DNA from: Peribacillus loiseleuriae
Lineage (GTDB): Bacteria; Bacillota; Bacilli; Bacillales; DSM-1321
Length of the DNA stretch: 64,000 bases
Reading direction: 5' to 3'
Assembly (NCBI RefSeq): GCF_001183985.1
Contig: NZ_LFZW01000001.1
Span: 1,643,812-1,707,811 of the forward strand
Part shown: positions 9,922 through 18,872 of the stretch, one piece after another
How the letters are laid out: each line of letters opens with the position of its first letter
How positions within the stretch are numbered: position 1 is the first letter of the stretch
Translations under genes and position numbers: made by a program
Notes under the pieces: model-generated
Databases searched by the model: none
What the model saw: only the letters and a program-made list of their open reading frames with translations
Told to the model about the DNA's origin: nothing

Positions 9922-9949
9922 GGGAGGGTTAATACCCCTCCTTTTTTTG
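9922..9949 (+). terminator. Rho-independent terminator after khpA
   Basis: GGAGGG and CCCTCC form a 6-bp G/C stem with a short loop, followed by seven T. The stem begins right after the khpA stop. Confidence 0.85.
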
Positions 9950-10113
9950 TAATAAAAAAATAGTTCTTCTCTAGAAATATACTCACCGTAAATCCAAATA
10001 AATGAAATCATCGTTACATATTGGGTATAATAAAGCATGTGTATTAAAAGCTGTTTAATCTTACATATAGAACAAAAACGCAAGTGCTAAAAAGACTTAG
10101 ACATATCACATTA

Positions 10114-10270
10114 TAAGTGCTTGGTCAAAAAGGAGGATAAAAAGAGCCGAGAAGTTCGAGGAACTATAGTCTCGAGAACCGGAGCGTATATAGTAATACG
10201 TGAGGATCGAAGAGACAGAGCTTTGATGCAATTCGACAGTTCTTTTTACCGGCCTTTTTGAGCAACCTCT
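10114..10270 (+). repeat. Family I intergenic repeat, copy 1
   Basis: The roughly 157-bp element shares long identical blocks with 52472-52627 and its left half with 15279-15468. It opens with CAAAAAGGAGGATAAAAAG (10126-10144) and closes with CTTTTTACCGGCCTTTTTG (10242-10260). These ends are imperfect inverted repeats (16 of 19 positions). A conserved GAGCCGAGAAGTTCGAGGA block follows the left end, and AGTAATACGTGAGG lies in the middle. It carries no open frame, so it is either a MITE-like mobile repeat or a structured RNA. It fills the khpA-ylqD gap together with about 165 anonymous bases upstream. Confidence 0.8.
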
Positions 10271-10317
10271 ATAAGAGTTTAGCATGAAAGAAATACAAAC
10301 ATGTAGGAGGCGCTGGA

Positions 10318-10704
10318 ATGAATATTATAAAATCAGTCATGGTTAATCAAGTATTAACAGAGACCAGCAAGAATCAACTCCTTGAAAAGTACAAATCAAA
10401 ACGTCTTCAACTTCAAAAAGAATCGGAACAACTGCGCTTTGAATTGAAGAAGTTAGAGAAGACGAGAAATTTCCAACCAGCGAGCCTTCGAACCCACTTC
10501 GAAAAAGAAGTCAATCAACGGCAAGATAAAATTAAGCTAATAGAATTTCAAATTGAACAATTGGAAATATTACCAATTGGTAGCGAATTAAAAGAACGTG
10601 AAATCCAAGGTATTGTGAGTGTAGAAATAGGCGACAACTGGGATGAAATCATACACACAAAAACGATTGTGATAAAGGATGGAGTTGTCTCTGAAATCCG
10701 TTAG
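10318..10704 (+). CDS. ylqD: YlqD family protein
   Basis: YlqD is a conserved Bacillus protein of unknown function found between rpsP/khpA and rimM. The 128-residue product has a charged, glutamine/lysine/glutamate-rich helical middle (about 20-90), likely coiled coil, and a small beta-rich C-terminus ([16 protein letters not shown]). GTAGGAGG precedes ATG 10318. It has no signal peptide or membrane segment. Identification rests on locus and overall character; no function should be inferred. Confidence 0.85.
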   Translation: MNIIKSVMVNQVLTETSKNQLLEKYKSKRLQLQKESEQLRFELKKLEKTRNFQPASLRTHFEKEVNQRQDKIKLIEFQIEQLEILPIGSELKEREIQGIVSVEIGDNWDEIIHTKTIVIKDGVVSEIR

Positions 10705-10714
10705 AGGTGATAGT

Positions 10715-11230
10715 ATGGAAAAATGGTTTAATGTAGGGAAAATTGTAAATACACATGGAATCAAAGGAGAAGTCCGGGTCATATCCAAAACGGACTTTGC
10801 AGAGGAGCGTTACAAGCTAAAAAACGTTTTACATCTGTTCAAAGGCAATGATAAACCGATTGTGCTTACGATTGAAAGCCATCGTAAACATAAGAATTTT
10901 GATTTATTGACCTTTGAAGGATATTACAATGTGAACATGGCGGAGTCTTTAAGAGACGGGATATTAAAAGTTCCAGAAACACAGCTTGGTCAGCTAGACG
11001 AAAATGAATTTTATTTTCATGAAATTATTGGGTCTGTAATTTTTACTGATGCAGGTGAAGAAATTGGCCAAATTCATGAAATTCTTACGCCTGGCGCTAA
11101 TGATGTTTGGGTTGTGAAAGGTAAAAAAGGTAAGGACGTCTTAATCCCTTATATCAAACAAATTGTAAAAGAAGTGGATATAGCTAATAAAAAGATCATC
11201 ATTACTCCTATGGAAGGACTGCTTGATTGA
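10715..11230 (+). CDS. rimM: Ribosome maturation factor RimM
   Basis: RimM binds S19 and helps maturation of the 30S head. From ATG 10715 (after AGAGGTGA) the product is 171 residues and begins [22 protein letters not shown], the family start. The upstream in-frame codon 10679 lies within ylqD and is rejected. The C-terminal PRC barrel includes [21 protein letters not shown]. It overlaps the trmD start by one base. Confidence 0.97.
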   Translation: MEKWFNVGKIVNTHGIKGEVRVISKTDFAEERYKLKNVLHLFKGNDKPIVLTIESHRKHKNFDLLTFEGYYNVNMAESLRDGILKVPETQLGQLDENEFYFHEIIGSVIFTDAGEEIGQIHEILTPGANDVWVVKGKKGKDVLIPYIKQIVKEVDIANKKIIITPMEGLLD

Positions 11231-11964
11231 TGAAAATTGATGTCCTTTCTTTGTTTCCAGAAATGTTCGAAGGTGTTTTTGGTTCTTCGATACTGAAAAA
11301 AGCTAGTGAGAAAGACGCCGTAACCTTTCAAGTGACAAACTTTCGTGATTATGCCGACAATAAGCATTCGACGGTTGACGATTATCCATATGGCGGTGGT
11401 GCTGGCATGGTTTTGAAGCCGCAGCCAATCTTTGATGCGGTTGACGCTTTAAGCGCTCATTCTGAGACCAAACCAAAAGTCATTCTTCTATGCCCACAAG
11501 GAGAACGCTATCATCAAAGGAAGGCAGAAGAATTGGCGAAAGAAGATCATCTCATTTTCATTTGTGGGCATTACGAAGGATACGACGAACGAATTAGAGA
11601 ACATGTCGTAACGGATGAAATTTCAATTGGCGACTATGTACTAACTGGCGGTGAGTTGGGAGCTATGGTCGTTATTGACAGTGTTGTTAGGCTATTGCCA
11701 GGTGTGCTTGGAAATGAAGATTCACAAGTCCATGATTCTTTTTCCACGGGCTTGCTAGAGCATCCGCATTATACAAGACCCTCAGATTTTAGAGGTATGA
11801 AAGTACCGGATGAGCTTATTTCCGGAAATCACAAGAAAATTGATGAGTGGCGAACAAAGGAAACACTGCGAAGAACGTGGAATCGCCGTCCTGATTTGTT
11901 AGAAAATTACTCATTAAATGATATAGAGAAAAAATTATTAGCAGAAATTCAAAAAGAAAAATGA
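11230..11964 (+). CDS. trmD: tRNA (guanine-N1)-methyltransferase TrmD
   Basis: TrmD makes m1G37 in tRNAs with a G next to the anticodon, using S-adenosylmethionine, and prevents frameshifting. The 244-residue protein shows the trefoil-knot motifs: [19 protein letters not shown] and the [12 protein letters not shown] loop. I start at ATG 11230, which overlaps the rimM stop as TGATG, rather than at TTG 11227. The next gene, rplS, has its own promoter and leader. Confidence 0.98.
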   Translation: MKIDVLSLFPEMFEGVFGSSILKKASEKDAVTFQVTNFRDYADNKHSTVDDYPYGGGAGMVLKPQPIFDAVDALSAHSETKPKVILLCPQGERYHQRKAEELAKEDHLIFICGHYEGYDERIREHVVTDEISIGDYVLTGGELGAMVVIDSVVRLLPGVLGNEDSQVHDSFSTGLLEHPHYTRPSDFRGMKVPDELISGNHKKIDEWRTKETLRRTWNRRPDLLENYSLNDIEKKLLAEIQKEK

Positions 11965-11970
11965 CGACTC

Positions 11971-11999
11971 TTGTAATTTTTTCTTTATTATGATATGAT
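11971..11999 (+). promoter_or_regulatory. Predicted SigA promoter for rplS
   Basis: TTGTAA at 11971-11976 and TATGAT at 11994-11999 have a 17-base spacer. The promoter falls immediately after the trmD stop, leaving a leader of about 90 nt before rplS. Confidence 0.55.
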
Positions 12000-12093
12000 A
12001 TTCATCGTGACTTGAGCAATAATGTTCAGTCTTATAACGATGTTCCGCTGCAACGCTAATGTTGGCAAGAGCATCCGGGAGGAGTAGATAAAC
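12000..12093 (+). ncRNA. Probable L19 leader (autoregulatory 5' UTR of rplS)
   Basis: Bacilli carry a conserved L19 leader RNA directly upstream of rplS. The position, length and preceding promoter fit that family here, and the segment ends in the CGGGAGGAG ribosome-binding site. I did not fold it or match it to a covariance model, so the family name is from context. Confidence 0.55.
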
Positions 12094-12441
12094 ATGCAAC
12101 AACTTATTCAAGAAATTACTAAAGAACAACTTCGCACGGATCTTCCAGCGTTCCGCCCTGGTGATACTGTACGTGTACACGTAAAAATCGTTGAGGGAAC
12201 TCGCGAACGTATCCAATTATTTGAAGGTGTTGTAATTAAGCGCCGCGGTGGCGGAATCAGCGAAACTTTCACAGTACGTAAAATTTCGTACGGTGTTGGT
12301 GTTGAGCGTGCATTTCCTTTACACTCACCAAAAGTTGCTAAATTAGAAGTAGTTCGTTTCGGTAAAGTCCGTCGTGCTAAACTTTACTACCTACGCGAGC
12401 TTCGTGGTAAAAAAGCACGTATTAAAGAGATGCGCCGCTAA
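12094..12441 (+). CDS. rplS: 50S ribosomal protein L19
   Basis: L19 sits at the interface of the two ribosomal subunits. The 115-residue protein contains [14 protein letters not shown], the [16 protein letters not shown] block and the [16 protein letters not shown] tail typical of the family. The start is ATG 12094 after GGGAGGAG. The codon choice is biased toward GGT/CGT/AAA, as expected for a highly expressed gene. Confidence 0.98.
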   Translation: MQQLIQEITKEQLRTDLPAFRPGDTVRVHVKIVEGTRERIQLFEGVVIKRRGGGISETFTVRKISYGVGVERAFPLHSPKVAKLEVVRFGKVRRAKLYYLRELRGKKARIKEMRR

Positions 12442-12498
12442 TCAGCATAATCTCATTGATTTTGCGTGTTAACAGGATTGAACTAAACAGAAAATGTA

Positions 12499-12635
12499 TA
12501 TAAGGTAAGACTGTCGTCGGTGGGGATTAGACCCACTGATGGTCAGTTGAACCATTTGGGCTTTTACGGACAGTTTATCCTCACCTTGCTTCTTTAAGCT
12601 TGGGGAGGGGGAAACGACCGTTAATGCGGGTTAAA
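12499..12635 (-). repeat. Family II intergenic repeat, copy A (reverse orientation)
   Basis: Read on the minus strand, this element starts with AACCCGCATTAACGG. It continues through a GTGAGGATAAACTGTCCG block, AAGCCCAAATGGTTCAACT and ACCATCAGTGGG, and ends in a degenerate TTATA end. The same blocks occur in the same order in the copies at 27515, 34101 and 61978. The copy occupies most of the rplS-lepB gap and is the most diverged. Confidence 0.75.
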
Positions 12636-12637
12636 TT

Positions 12638-12666
12638 AGGAGCTTGTTTATCAGGCTCCTTTTTTG
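12638..12666 (+). terminator. Rho-independent terminator after rplS
   Basis: AGGAGC (12638-12643) and GCTCCT (12655-12660) enclose a short loop and are followed by a T tract. It lies downstream of the family II repeat. Confidence 0.8.
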
Positions 12667-12767
12667 TACCCGAAGTGAGAAAGACCTCATATAAGATACC
12701 TAATCGTGTTCCTTATCCCCTTTATTCCAGTAAAATGTGAGAGAGCTTCACTACAAGGAGGATTATT

Positions 12768-13322
12768 GTGGCAAAGAAAAAGAATGAGATTTTGGAATGG
12801 GTAAAGGCGATTGTGATTGCCGTTCTTGTTGTGGTAGTCATTCGTTATTTCCTATTTGCACCGATTGTTGTAGATGGATATTCCATGGCCCCTACTCTGG
12901 ATACACAAGATCGAATGATTGTCGATAAATTCAATTACAAAATAAGTGATCCAGATCGCTTTGATATTATTGTTTTCCATGCTCCGGAAGGAAAAGACTA
13001 CATAAAGCGGATAATCGGTCTTCCGGGAGATAAAGTAGAATATAACGATGATACCTTATATGTTAATGGCAAAGCTTATCCTGAGCCGTATTTAGATGAA
13101 TATAAGAAACAGCTGACAGATGGCGGTCCATTAACAGAATCATTTACCTTAATGGATATTACCAATAGTGACACAGTACCTAAGGGGCATCTCTTTGTTA
13201 TGGGTGATAATAGACGCGCAAGTAAAGATAGCCGGTATATTGGATATGTATCATTTGATAAGATGGTAGGCAAAACAAAATTAGTATATTGGCCAATTAA
13301 CAGATTTAGATTGGTTGAATAG
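12768..13322 (+). CDS. lepB: Type I signal peptidase
   Basis: The enzyme removes signal peptides from secreted proteins at the outer face of the membrane. The 184-residue protein has one N-terminal membrane segment (about 13-32). The catalytic serine is in GYSMAPT (Ser39), the catalytic lysine in DYIKRIIGLPGD (Lys80), and MGDNRRASKDSR is present. Length matches SipS-type Bacillus enzymes. It starts at GTG 12768 after AAGGAGG. It precedes rbgA, as in the YlqF locus of many Bacillaceae. Confidence 0.95.
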   Translation: MAKKKNEILEWVKAIVIAVLVVVVIRYFLFAPIVVDGYSMAPTLDTQDRMIVDKFNYKISDPDRFDIIVFHAPEGKDYIKRIIGLPGDKVEYNDDTLYVNGKAYPEPYLDEYKKQLTDGGPLTESFTLMDITNSDTVPKGHLFVMGDNRRASKDSRYIGYVSFDKMVGKTKLVYWPINRFRLVE

Positions 13323-13340
13323 TTAGGAAGGTGAACTCCA

Positions 13341-14210
13341 TTGACGATACAGTGGTTCCCGGGCCATATGGCCAAAGCGAGAAGAGAAGTAACGGAAAAA
13401 CTAAAGCTAGTTGATATTATTTATGAATTGGTAGATGCAAGAATTCCTCTATCATCGCGAAATCCAATGATAGATGAGATTATTCAGCACAAGCCAAGAG
13501 TTATTTTATTAAATAAAGCTGATATGGCAGACCCCGTCAGAACGAAGGAATGGCTCGCATATTATCAGTCACAAGGAAAAAAGGCCATTGCCATTAATTC
13601 TCAAGAAGGACAAGGTCTTGGGCAAATTACCGCGGCATCAAAAGAGCTGCTGAAAGATAAATTTGACCGTATGAAAGCAAAAGGAATCAAACCAAGAGCG
13701 ATTCGTGCCATGATAGTCGGTATTCCAAATGCCGGTAAGTCGACGCTTATTAATCGATTAGCGAAGAAAAACATTGCCAAAACTGGTAATACACCAGGTG
13801 TAACAAAGGCACAGCAATGGATTAAGGTTGGTAAAGAGCTTGAGTTATTAGATACACCAGGTATATTATGGCCAAAATTTGAGGATCAAGAAGTCGGCAT
13901 GAAACTTGCATTGACAGGAGCCATTAAAGACACCTTATTAAATCTACATGAAATATCTCTATACGGTATCCGTTTTTTGGAAAAAGAATATCCTGCACGT
14001 TTAAAGGAACGTTATAACCTTGAAATGATTCCAAGCGAAACAGTGGAGGTATTTGATGTAATTGGAAAATTTAGAGGATGCTTAGCTGGTGGGGGATTGG
14101 TCGATTACGATAAGACAGCAGAGCTAGTTGTTCGCGAAATTCGTTCTCAAAAAATGGGTCCATTAACCTTTGAAAAGCCAAGTGATATGGCTGAACAAAC
14201 TGAAGAATGA
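13341..14210 (+). CDS. rbgA: Ribosome biogenesis GTPase RbgA (YlqF)
   Basis: RbgA is required for late assembly of the 50S subunit. The 289-residue protein is a circularly permuted GTPase. The G4 motif NKAD (about 58-61) comes before the P-loop GIPNAGKST (about 129-137) and the G3 DTPG. The N-terminus [15 protein letters not shown] is the family hallmark. It uses TTG 13341 after a GGAAGGTG site. The C-terminal domain contains the GxLxxGGxxD stretch. Confidence 0.97.
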   Translation: MTIQWFPGHMAKARREVTEKLKLVDIIYELVDARIPLSSRNPMIDEIIQHKPRVILLNKADMADPVRTKEWLAYYQSQGKKAIAINSQEGQGLGQITAASKELLKDKFDRMKAKGIKPRAIRAMIVGIPNAGKSTLINRLAKKNIAKTGNTPGVTKAQQWIKVGKELELLDTPGILWPKFEDQEVGMKLALTGAIKDTLLNLHEISLYGIRFLEKEYPARLKERYNLEMIPSETVEVFDVIGKFRGCLAGGGLVDYDKTAELVVREIRSQKMGPLTFEKPSDMAEQTEE

Positions 14211-14216
14211 ATAAGG

Positions 14217-14270
14217 AGCAGGAGTGCATGTAAACAGTCAAACTGTTTGACGCAAATTCCTGCTTTTTTT
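14217..14270 (+). terminator. Rho-independent terminator after rbgA
   Basis: Outer arms AGCAGGA (14217) and TCCTGCT (14258) enclose a second perfect hairpin, AAACAGT-CAA-ACTGTTT (14232-14248), and are followed by seven T. Confidence 0.85.
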
Positions 14271-14507
14271 GTATGGAGGACATGGGGACAGGTCTTCGCG
14301 ACGTACTAATATAGCCAATCTACTTAGCGGGTATACTGATTTCATCAAGAAATATCCAAAATTTCGGCTCCGCACCGCCACCATTGCGATTAGGTGGTGT
14401 AGCGTGCTTATATGTGGTAAATGGTGGTGTTTTAACGCCATACAAGTTTTGTATTACAGATTATGAAAAGTATGAAGATGCCGATAAATAATACAAAGGT
14501 GATAAAA
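14271..14507 (+). other. Intergenic region between rbgA and rnhB
   Basis: About 240 bases with no convincing gene. The open frame at 14269-14466 has no ribosome-binding site or recognisable protein features. I see no repeat of family I or II. The rnhB promoter is not obvious. Confidence 0.5.
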
Positions 14508-15278
14508 ATGACGAAGAATATGAAAATCAAGGACATTGCCGAAAGACTATCTACAATTAAAGAACCTAGTGATCCTTTTCTTGATCAATGTAAAATGGAT
14601 GATCGAAAAGGTGTGAGTGATCTTTTACTAAAATGGAACAATCATTATCAAAAAGAGCTCCATTTACAAAAGGCATTTAAACAAATGTGTACAAATGAAA
14701 CTGAACTTAGAAAACAAGGTTTCTCAATTGTTGCTGGGATTGATGAAGTAGGTAGAGGGCCGCTCGCAGGACCTGTTGTCGCTTGTGCTGTGATCCTACC
14801 GGAGGACTTTTACTGTCTAGGTCTTACTGATTCAAAGCAGTTATCCGAAACAAAGCGAAATCATTTTTTTGATATCATCCGCGATCAAGCGATGGCAATT
14901 GGTACAGGTATTATAGATAACGAAGAAATTGATAAAATAAATATTTATGAAGCAACAAAGAAAGCGATGCTAATGGCGGTAAGGAATCTAAGTATATTGC
15001 CAGACTATTTACTAATTGATGCAATGAAACTTGAAACTCCTGTTCCACAGCTGTCGATAATAAAAGGCGATAGTAAAAGTATCTCAATTGCGGCAGCATC
15101 AATCATAGCAAAAGTGACGCGAGATCAAATGATGAAAGAGTATGCAGTTCAGTACCCACACTATGCATTTGAGAAGAATATGGGATATGGAACGAAAGCG
15201 CATTTAGAAGGATTAGAACAATTTGGGATCACTCCATGGCATAGGAGGAGTTTTTCACCTGTAAAAGAAATGTCTTAG
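14508..15278 (+). CDS. rnhB: Ribonuclease HII
   Basis: RNase HII removes RNA from RNA-DNA hybrids and single ribonucleotides from DNA. The core begins at about residue 73 with GIDEVGRGPLAGPVVA, giving the catalytic Asp-Glu pair, followed by LTDSKQLS and the distal DAMKL and AKVTRD motifs. About 70 residues precede the core, as in B. subtilis RnhB. I choose ATG 14508, which follows AAAGGTGAT and gives 256 residues. The frame is open to 14463, but those 15 residues look non-native. A family I repeat abuts the stop codon directly. Confidence 0.95.
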   Translation: MTKNMKIKDIAERLSTIKEPSDPFLDQCKMDDRKGVSDLLLKWNNHYQKELHLQKAFKQMCTNETELRKQGFSIVAGIDEVGRGPLAGPVVACAVILPEDFYCLGLTDSKQLSETKRNHFFDIIRDQAMAIGTGIIDNEEIDKINIYEATKKAMLMAVRNLSILPDYLLIDAMKLETPVPQLSIIKGDSKSISIAAASIIAKVTRDQMMKEYAVQYPHYAFEKNMGYGTKAHLEGLEQFGITPWHRRSFSPVKEMS

Positions 15279-15468
15279 AGAGGATTTTAAAGAGTTCGGT
15301 AAAATAGCTTGAGAATTATGTCATCGCGCATGTCCTGTGCGCAACGTAGAAGCCAGCACAACCTGTGCAAGTCCAGTCACAAATGTTACTGCATACGCGT
15401 AAGGTTCCGGAGATGCGTTACTTGAACTTCTCGGCTCTTCTTTATCCTCCTTTTTGAACACGTACTTA
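15279..15468 (-). repeat. Family I intergenic repeat, copy 2 (reverse orientation)
   Basis: On the minus strand this 190-bp element starts TAAGTACGTGTTCAAAAAGG, then GAGGATAAAGAAGAGCCGAG and AAGTTCAAGTAACGC. It ends ATAATTCTCAAGC, TTTTACCG, ATCCTCT. Its ends match copies 1 and 3 but its middle is longer and different. The far end begins at the base after the rnhB stop codon, suggesting precise placement. Confidence 0.75.
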
Positions 15469-15503
15469 GAGAAATAAAACGAATGGTTTTAGGATGTGGC
15501 ATA

Positions 15504-17348
15504 ATGCAACCGACTCAATTACTAACGCACACAAGGCCGGTGGATGGGCTTCAAGGGAAAATGAAATTCCACAGTGGCCAAATTTTGCTTGGGAAAATGA
15601 CAAAGCTGTTTCCGAATAATATGGCATCGGTACAAATCGGTTCACAAATGGTTATGGCGGCTTTGGATGTACCTTTGAAGGCTGGAGAAAGATATTGGCT
15701 TCAAGTGCAACCAGATGACGGACAAGTCCGTTTAAAGCTTCTTGAAGCTATTGCTTCAAGTGAGATGGGAAGTAGTAAGGCTGCAGAACAAGTACTAACA
15801 CATCTATCTCTTGGCAAGAGCAAAGAAGCAACCTTCATTGCAGACTATTTTTTGAAAAATGAATTGCCGATTACAAAAGAGATTATGGAGGAGTCACTTC
15901 GTTTTTTTAAGGATTCTAGTATAACAGGTCAAGGACTTACCATCATTAAAACGATGCTGGTTCAAGAGCTTCCGTTTGTAAAAGATGTATTTATGGCCCT
16001 ACAATCTGTGGAAAACGGAAAACCATTTCATATCATTCTGTCAACTCTTCTTCAGAATCTATTAAAAAGTGAAAAACACACGCCTACTTCGGCGCAAACA
16101 AAAGCACTACTAGAAACTCTTGTACTTCCGAAACAAGAGTTGATGGAAAAAATAGGTATGCAAAAAGTCCTTTCGCTATGGTTAAAAGCTGAAACTCCTG
16201 TTCATGTCCGTGAGGGAGCCTATACACTCCTGCAAAGTGCCGGGTTAATTCCTCATCATGTATCTGAATCAGAGTTACTGTCTGCTTTTCTAGACAAAAT
16301 CATGCCTTCGGGAAGAAGCAATGCAACAGCTGTCGTAAGGGAGGGTTTATCGTATCTTTCCAGTCAAGGACTCATTCAGCCTACTGAAACAAACGATATA
16401 TTAGGTGAATTAAATCGTTTATTACGTAATGCTGGAGAAAGACAAAACCTACATATCACGTCACTTGCAAAAACGCTCTTGTCGGCTGTTCATGCAAATT
16501 TTGAAGCGAAGGCTTTTATCAGTGCTGACCAAGGACAAAATCCAGTGATAAAGCTATTAAACAATAATCCAGATACAGTTCAAGTGGCAAGCAGTAAGAT
16601 CGGTGAACTTTTACTAAAAGTTGCTACATCTGACCAAATTGTAACTGATACAATGGAACCCCAAGCTGTTGCATTAAAATCTGTTTTACAAAACGATTTT
16701 AAAGTAGTCGATTTTTCGAATGCTGGATCATTATCTTCTTCATTCAAAAAGATCATATCTCAAATGGGATTTGGATTTGAATCCGTCTTAGCTACAGAAA
16801 AGCAAGTATCCGATAATCAATTGGAAACGCTAAAACCATTATTAATGAAATTGATGCAGGAGGATCTGTCAATGACCGTTAAAAATTCGGCGGAGCAGGC
16901 TATTCAACGAATTACAGCCCAGCAAATTCTGGCTCAGGAAAATGGTCCGCTTCAACAGCTGTTCATGCAAATTCCATTAACAATGGGGACACATCAAACT
17001 GATTTAACGATGCAGTGGACGGGAAGAAGAAAAAAAGATGGTACGATAGACCCGGCATATTGCCGAATTCTCTTTTATTTAGAACTTGAATCTCTTAAAG
17101 AAACAATCATTGATATGGGCGTTCAAAATCGTGTTGTGAACGTGTCGATTATCCATGAACATCCTGATCGGCTTGAAATGCTTGTGACGCCATTTATTGA
17201 AGTGCTAAAGAAAAATTTAGAGGCAATGGACTATAAGTTATCGAGTATTGTTTTTGAAAATGAGACTGAAAAGACACAGCTAAAGAAAAAGTCACAAGTT
17301 GCCATTAATATGAACGATACTTATAGTGGATTGGATTTACGAATATGA
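15504..17348 (+). CDS. ylqG: YlqG, FliK-C-terminus-like protein
   Basis: This large protein (614 residues from ATG 15504; the frame opens at 15483) matches the ylqG position of Bacillus. The last 110 residues or so (after PLTMGTHQTDLTMQWTGRRK) resemble the C-terminal domain of flagellar hook-length control proteins, with the VNVSIIHEHPDRLEMLV pattern. The N-terminal 60 residues form a small beta-rich domain (GQILLGKMTKLFPNNMASVQIG), and the middle is helical and low in recognisable motifs. It overlaps ylqH by four bases (ATGA). The role is inferred only: it may work with an export-switch protein. A family I repeat lies just upstream. Confidence 0.8.
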   Translation: MQPTQLLTHTRPVDGLQGKMKFHSGQILLGKMTKLFPNNMASVQIGSQMVMAALDVPLKAGERYWLQVQPDDGQVRLKLLEAIASSEMGSSKAAEQVLTHLSLGKSKEATFIADYFLKNELPITKEIMEESLRFFKDSSITGQGLTIIKTMLVQELPFVKDVFMALQSVENGKPFHIILSTLLQNLLKSEKHTPTSAQTKALLETLVLPKQELMEKIGMQKVLSLWLKAETPVHVREGAYTLLQSAGLIPHHVSESELLSAFLDKIMPSGRSNATAVVREGLSYLSSQGLIQPTETNDILGELNRLLRNAGERQNLHITSLAKTLLSAVHANFEAKAFISADQGQNPVIKLLNNNPDTVQVASSKIGELLLKVATSDQIVTDTMEPQAVALKSVLQNDFKVVDFSNAGSLSSSFKKIISQMGFGFESVLATEKQVSDNQLETLKPLLMKLMQEDLSMTVKNSAEQAIQRITAQQILAQENGPLQQLFMQIPLTMGTHQTDLTMQWTGRRKKDGTIDPAYCRILFYLELESLKETIIDMGVQNRVVNVSIIHEHPDRLEMLVTPFIEVLKKNLEAMDYKLSSIVFENETEKTQLKKKSQVAINMNDTYSGLDLRI

Positions 17349-17644
17349 GTGATAAACGAAAAGCAGCGATTGCTCTGCGATACGATGCAAAAAAAGAATC
17401 AGTCCCGAAAGTACTTGCAAAAGGCAAAGGAAAAGTTGCAGAAAACATTCTTGAAGCGGCCAAAGAACATAATATCCCGATTCAGGAAGATCCATCATTA
17501 GCAGAGCTACTTGGTAAACTGGACATAAATAAAAAAATACCAGAAGAGTTATACAAAGCGGTTGCAGAAGTATTTGCTTTTGTATATAAAGCGGATAAAG
17601 AAGCGAATAAACACAAAAATGATAATTTAGGATATAAAAAGTAA
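17345..17644 (+). CDS. ylqH: YlqH, FlhB cytoplasmic-domain homologue (FlhX type)
   Basis: A 99-residue protein resembling the cytoplasmic C-terminal fragment of FlhB, the substrate-specificity switch of flagellar export. The match to the true FlhB at 51334-52416 is visible by eye: IPEELYKAVAEVFAFVYK here against IPEEFFKAVAEILAFVYK there. ALRYDAKKESVPKVLAKGKG corresponds to the ALKYDDQKSAAPYVIAMGVD region. It lacks the membrane part and the NPTH autocleavage site. Translation is coupled to ylqG. Confidence 0.9.
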   Translation: MSDKRKAAIALRYDAKKESVPKVLAKGKGKVAENILEAAKEHNIPIQEDPSLAELLGKLDINKKIPEELYKAVAEVFAFVYKADKEANKHKNDNLGYKK

Positions 17645-17711
17645 GGGTCGGACTTCACACTTCATACACAATAAGCTGTGTATTGTAGTTGTGGAGTCTG
17701 ACTCTTTTATT
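17643..17711 (+). terminator. Rho-independent terminator after ylqH
   Basis: A long stem pairs AGGGTCGGACTTCAC (17644-17658) with GTGGAGTCTGACTCT (17690-17704). It uses only Watson-Crick and G-U pairs, has an inner CATACACA/TGTGTATTG helix, and is followed by TTTTATTTT. Confidence 0.85.
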
Positions 17712-17724
17712 TTGGTGAATATGT

Positions 17725-17778
17725 AAAAAATGATTGGAATAAATTTTCATATAAAACTATATTCCAATCAATTTTTTT
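17725..17778. promoter_or_regulatory. Perfect 11-bp inverted repeat upstream of murQ
   Basis: TGATTGGAATA (17731-17741) and TATTCCAATCA (17760-17770) are exact complements with an 18-base spacer, flanked by A6 on the left and T7 on the right. The flanks make it look like a bidirectional terminator. The position 50 bases before the murQ start also fits an operator for a sugar-phosphate regulator. The sequence alone does not decide. Confidence 0.5.
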
Positions 17779-17822
17779 AAAAGTACCTGCTTATTACACG
17801 AATATAGAGGAGGAGAAATTGG

Positions 17823-18740
17823 ATGAATTTAAACAATATTTTAACTGAAAAAAGAAACCCTAATACGATGAATATCGATGAACTTTCCAGTATTGATGTC
17901 ATAAAAATGATTAATCAGGAAGATAAAAAAGTTCCTGCAGCAGTTGAGTCTATTCTTCCTGAAATCGCCGATATGGTTGATAAAATTGTGAATTCTTTTC
18001 AAAATGGTGGAAGGCTAATTTATGTTGGAGCAGGAACGAGTGGAAGATTGGGTGTTCTTGATGCTTCAGAATGTCCCCCAACGTATGGAACCGATCCAAG
18101 TCTTGTAGTTGGCCTTATTGCCGGTGGTTTGAAGGCGCTTCAATTGGCGGTAGAGGGAGCTGAAGATGACCAAGAACAAGCTATAGAAGATATTAAAAAC
18201 TTACATGTTTCAGAGAAGGATTGTGTGATTGGAATTGCTGCCAGCGGTCGAACACCTTACACAATTTCAGCGATGAAACAAGCGAGAGAACTAGGGGCAA
18301 CTGTAGGTGCTGTTATTTGCAGTCCCCACTCAGAAATGGAAAGTGCAGCTGACATATCAATGTTTGTAGAAGCAGGACCTGAGGTAATTACTGGTTCGAC
18401 CCGAATGAAGGCAGGGACAGCTCAGAAGCTAGTGTTAAATATGCTTACAACAGCCAGCATGATTAAAATAGGTAAAGTGTATAGCAATTTAATGGTTGAT
18501 GTGCAACCAACCAATGAAAAACTTTATGTACGGGCAAAGGCTATTGTCGTAGAAGCAACAGGTGCAACTATAACAGATGCAGAGGATGCTTTACAGAAAT
18601 ATGGTTCTGTTAAAACTGCTATTCTATCAATTGTAACAGGGGTAGAGGGAAACAACGTACAAGAAACATTGAATAAACATCATGGGAAACTAAAAGCAGC
18701 AATCGAGGAATTAATGAAAGAAAATACTAACGGAAATTAA
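17823..18740 (+). CDS. murQ: N-acetylmuramic acid 6-phosphate etherase
   Basis: MurQ cleaves the lactyl ether of MurNAc-6-phosphate to give GlcNAc-6-phosphate and lactate, feeding recovered cell-wall sugar into metabolism. The 305-residue SIS-domain protein has GAGTSGRLG at about 70-77. ASECPPT contains the catalytic Glu83, and Glu114 is in the AVEGAED segment. GSTRMKAGTAQK follows later. AGAGGAGGAG precedes ATG 17823. It is the first gene of a murQ-murP-mupG cassette. The regulator murR that accompanies it in B. subtilis is not here. Confidence 0.96.
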   Translation: MNLNNILTEKRNPNTMNIDELSSIDVIKMINQEDKKVPAAVESILPEIADMVDKIVNSFQNGGRLIYVGAGTSGRLGVLDASECPPTYGTDPSLVVGLIAGGLKALQLAVEGAEDDQEQAIEDIKNLHVSEKDCVIGIAASGRTPYTISAMKQARELGATVGAVICSPHSEMESAADISMFVEAGPEVITGSTRMKAGTAQKLVLNMLTTASMIKIGKVYSNLMVDVQPTNEKLYVRAKAIVVEATGATITDAEDALQKYGSVKTAILSIVTGVEGNNVQETLNKHHGKLKAAIEELMKENTNGN

Positions 18741-18780
18741 AATCGGCTAGAACATGTTTTTCGTATCAGCATCATAGAAT

Positions 18781-18817
18781 GAACCAACTCCTGAAAATCT
18801 GGAAATGGAGTTGGTTC
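18781..18817 (+). terminator. Hairpin between murQ and murP
   Basis: GAACCAACTCC (18781-18791) and GGAGTTGGTTC (18807-18817) are a perfect 11-bp inverted repeat with a 15-base loop. The tail GATTAAAATTATTT is T-rich but mixed, so this may be a leaky terminator, or an mRNA-stabilising hairpin that sets different levels of etherase and transporter. Confidence 0.55.
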
Positions 18818-18872
18818 GATTAAAATTATTTCATGGAAATTAGTCATCTAATAAAGAGGGTGGGGGAAAGAA

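Noticed and set aside
14269..14466. 65-codon open frame between rbgA and rnhB
   Set aside because: Starts inside the rbgA terminator, has no Shine-Dalgarno site and no family features.
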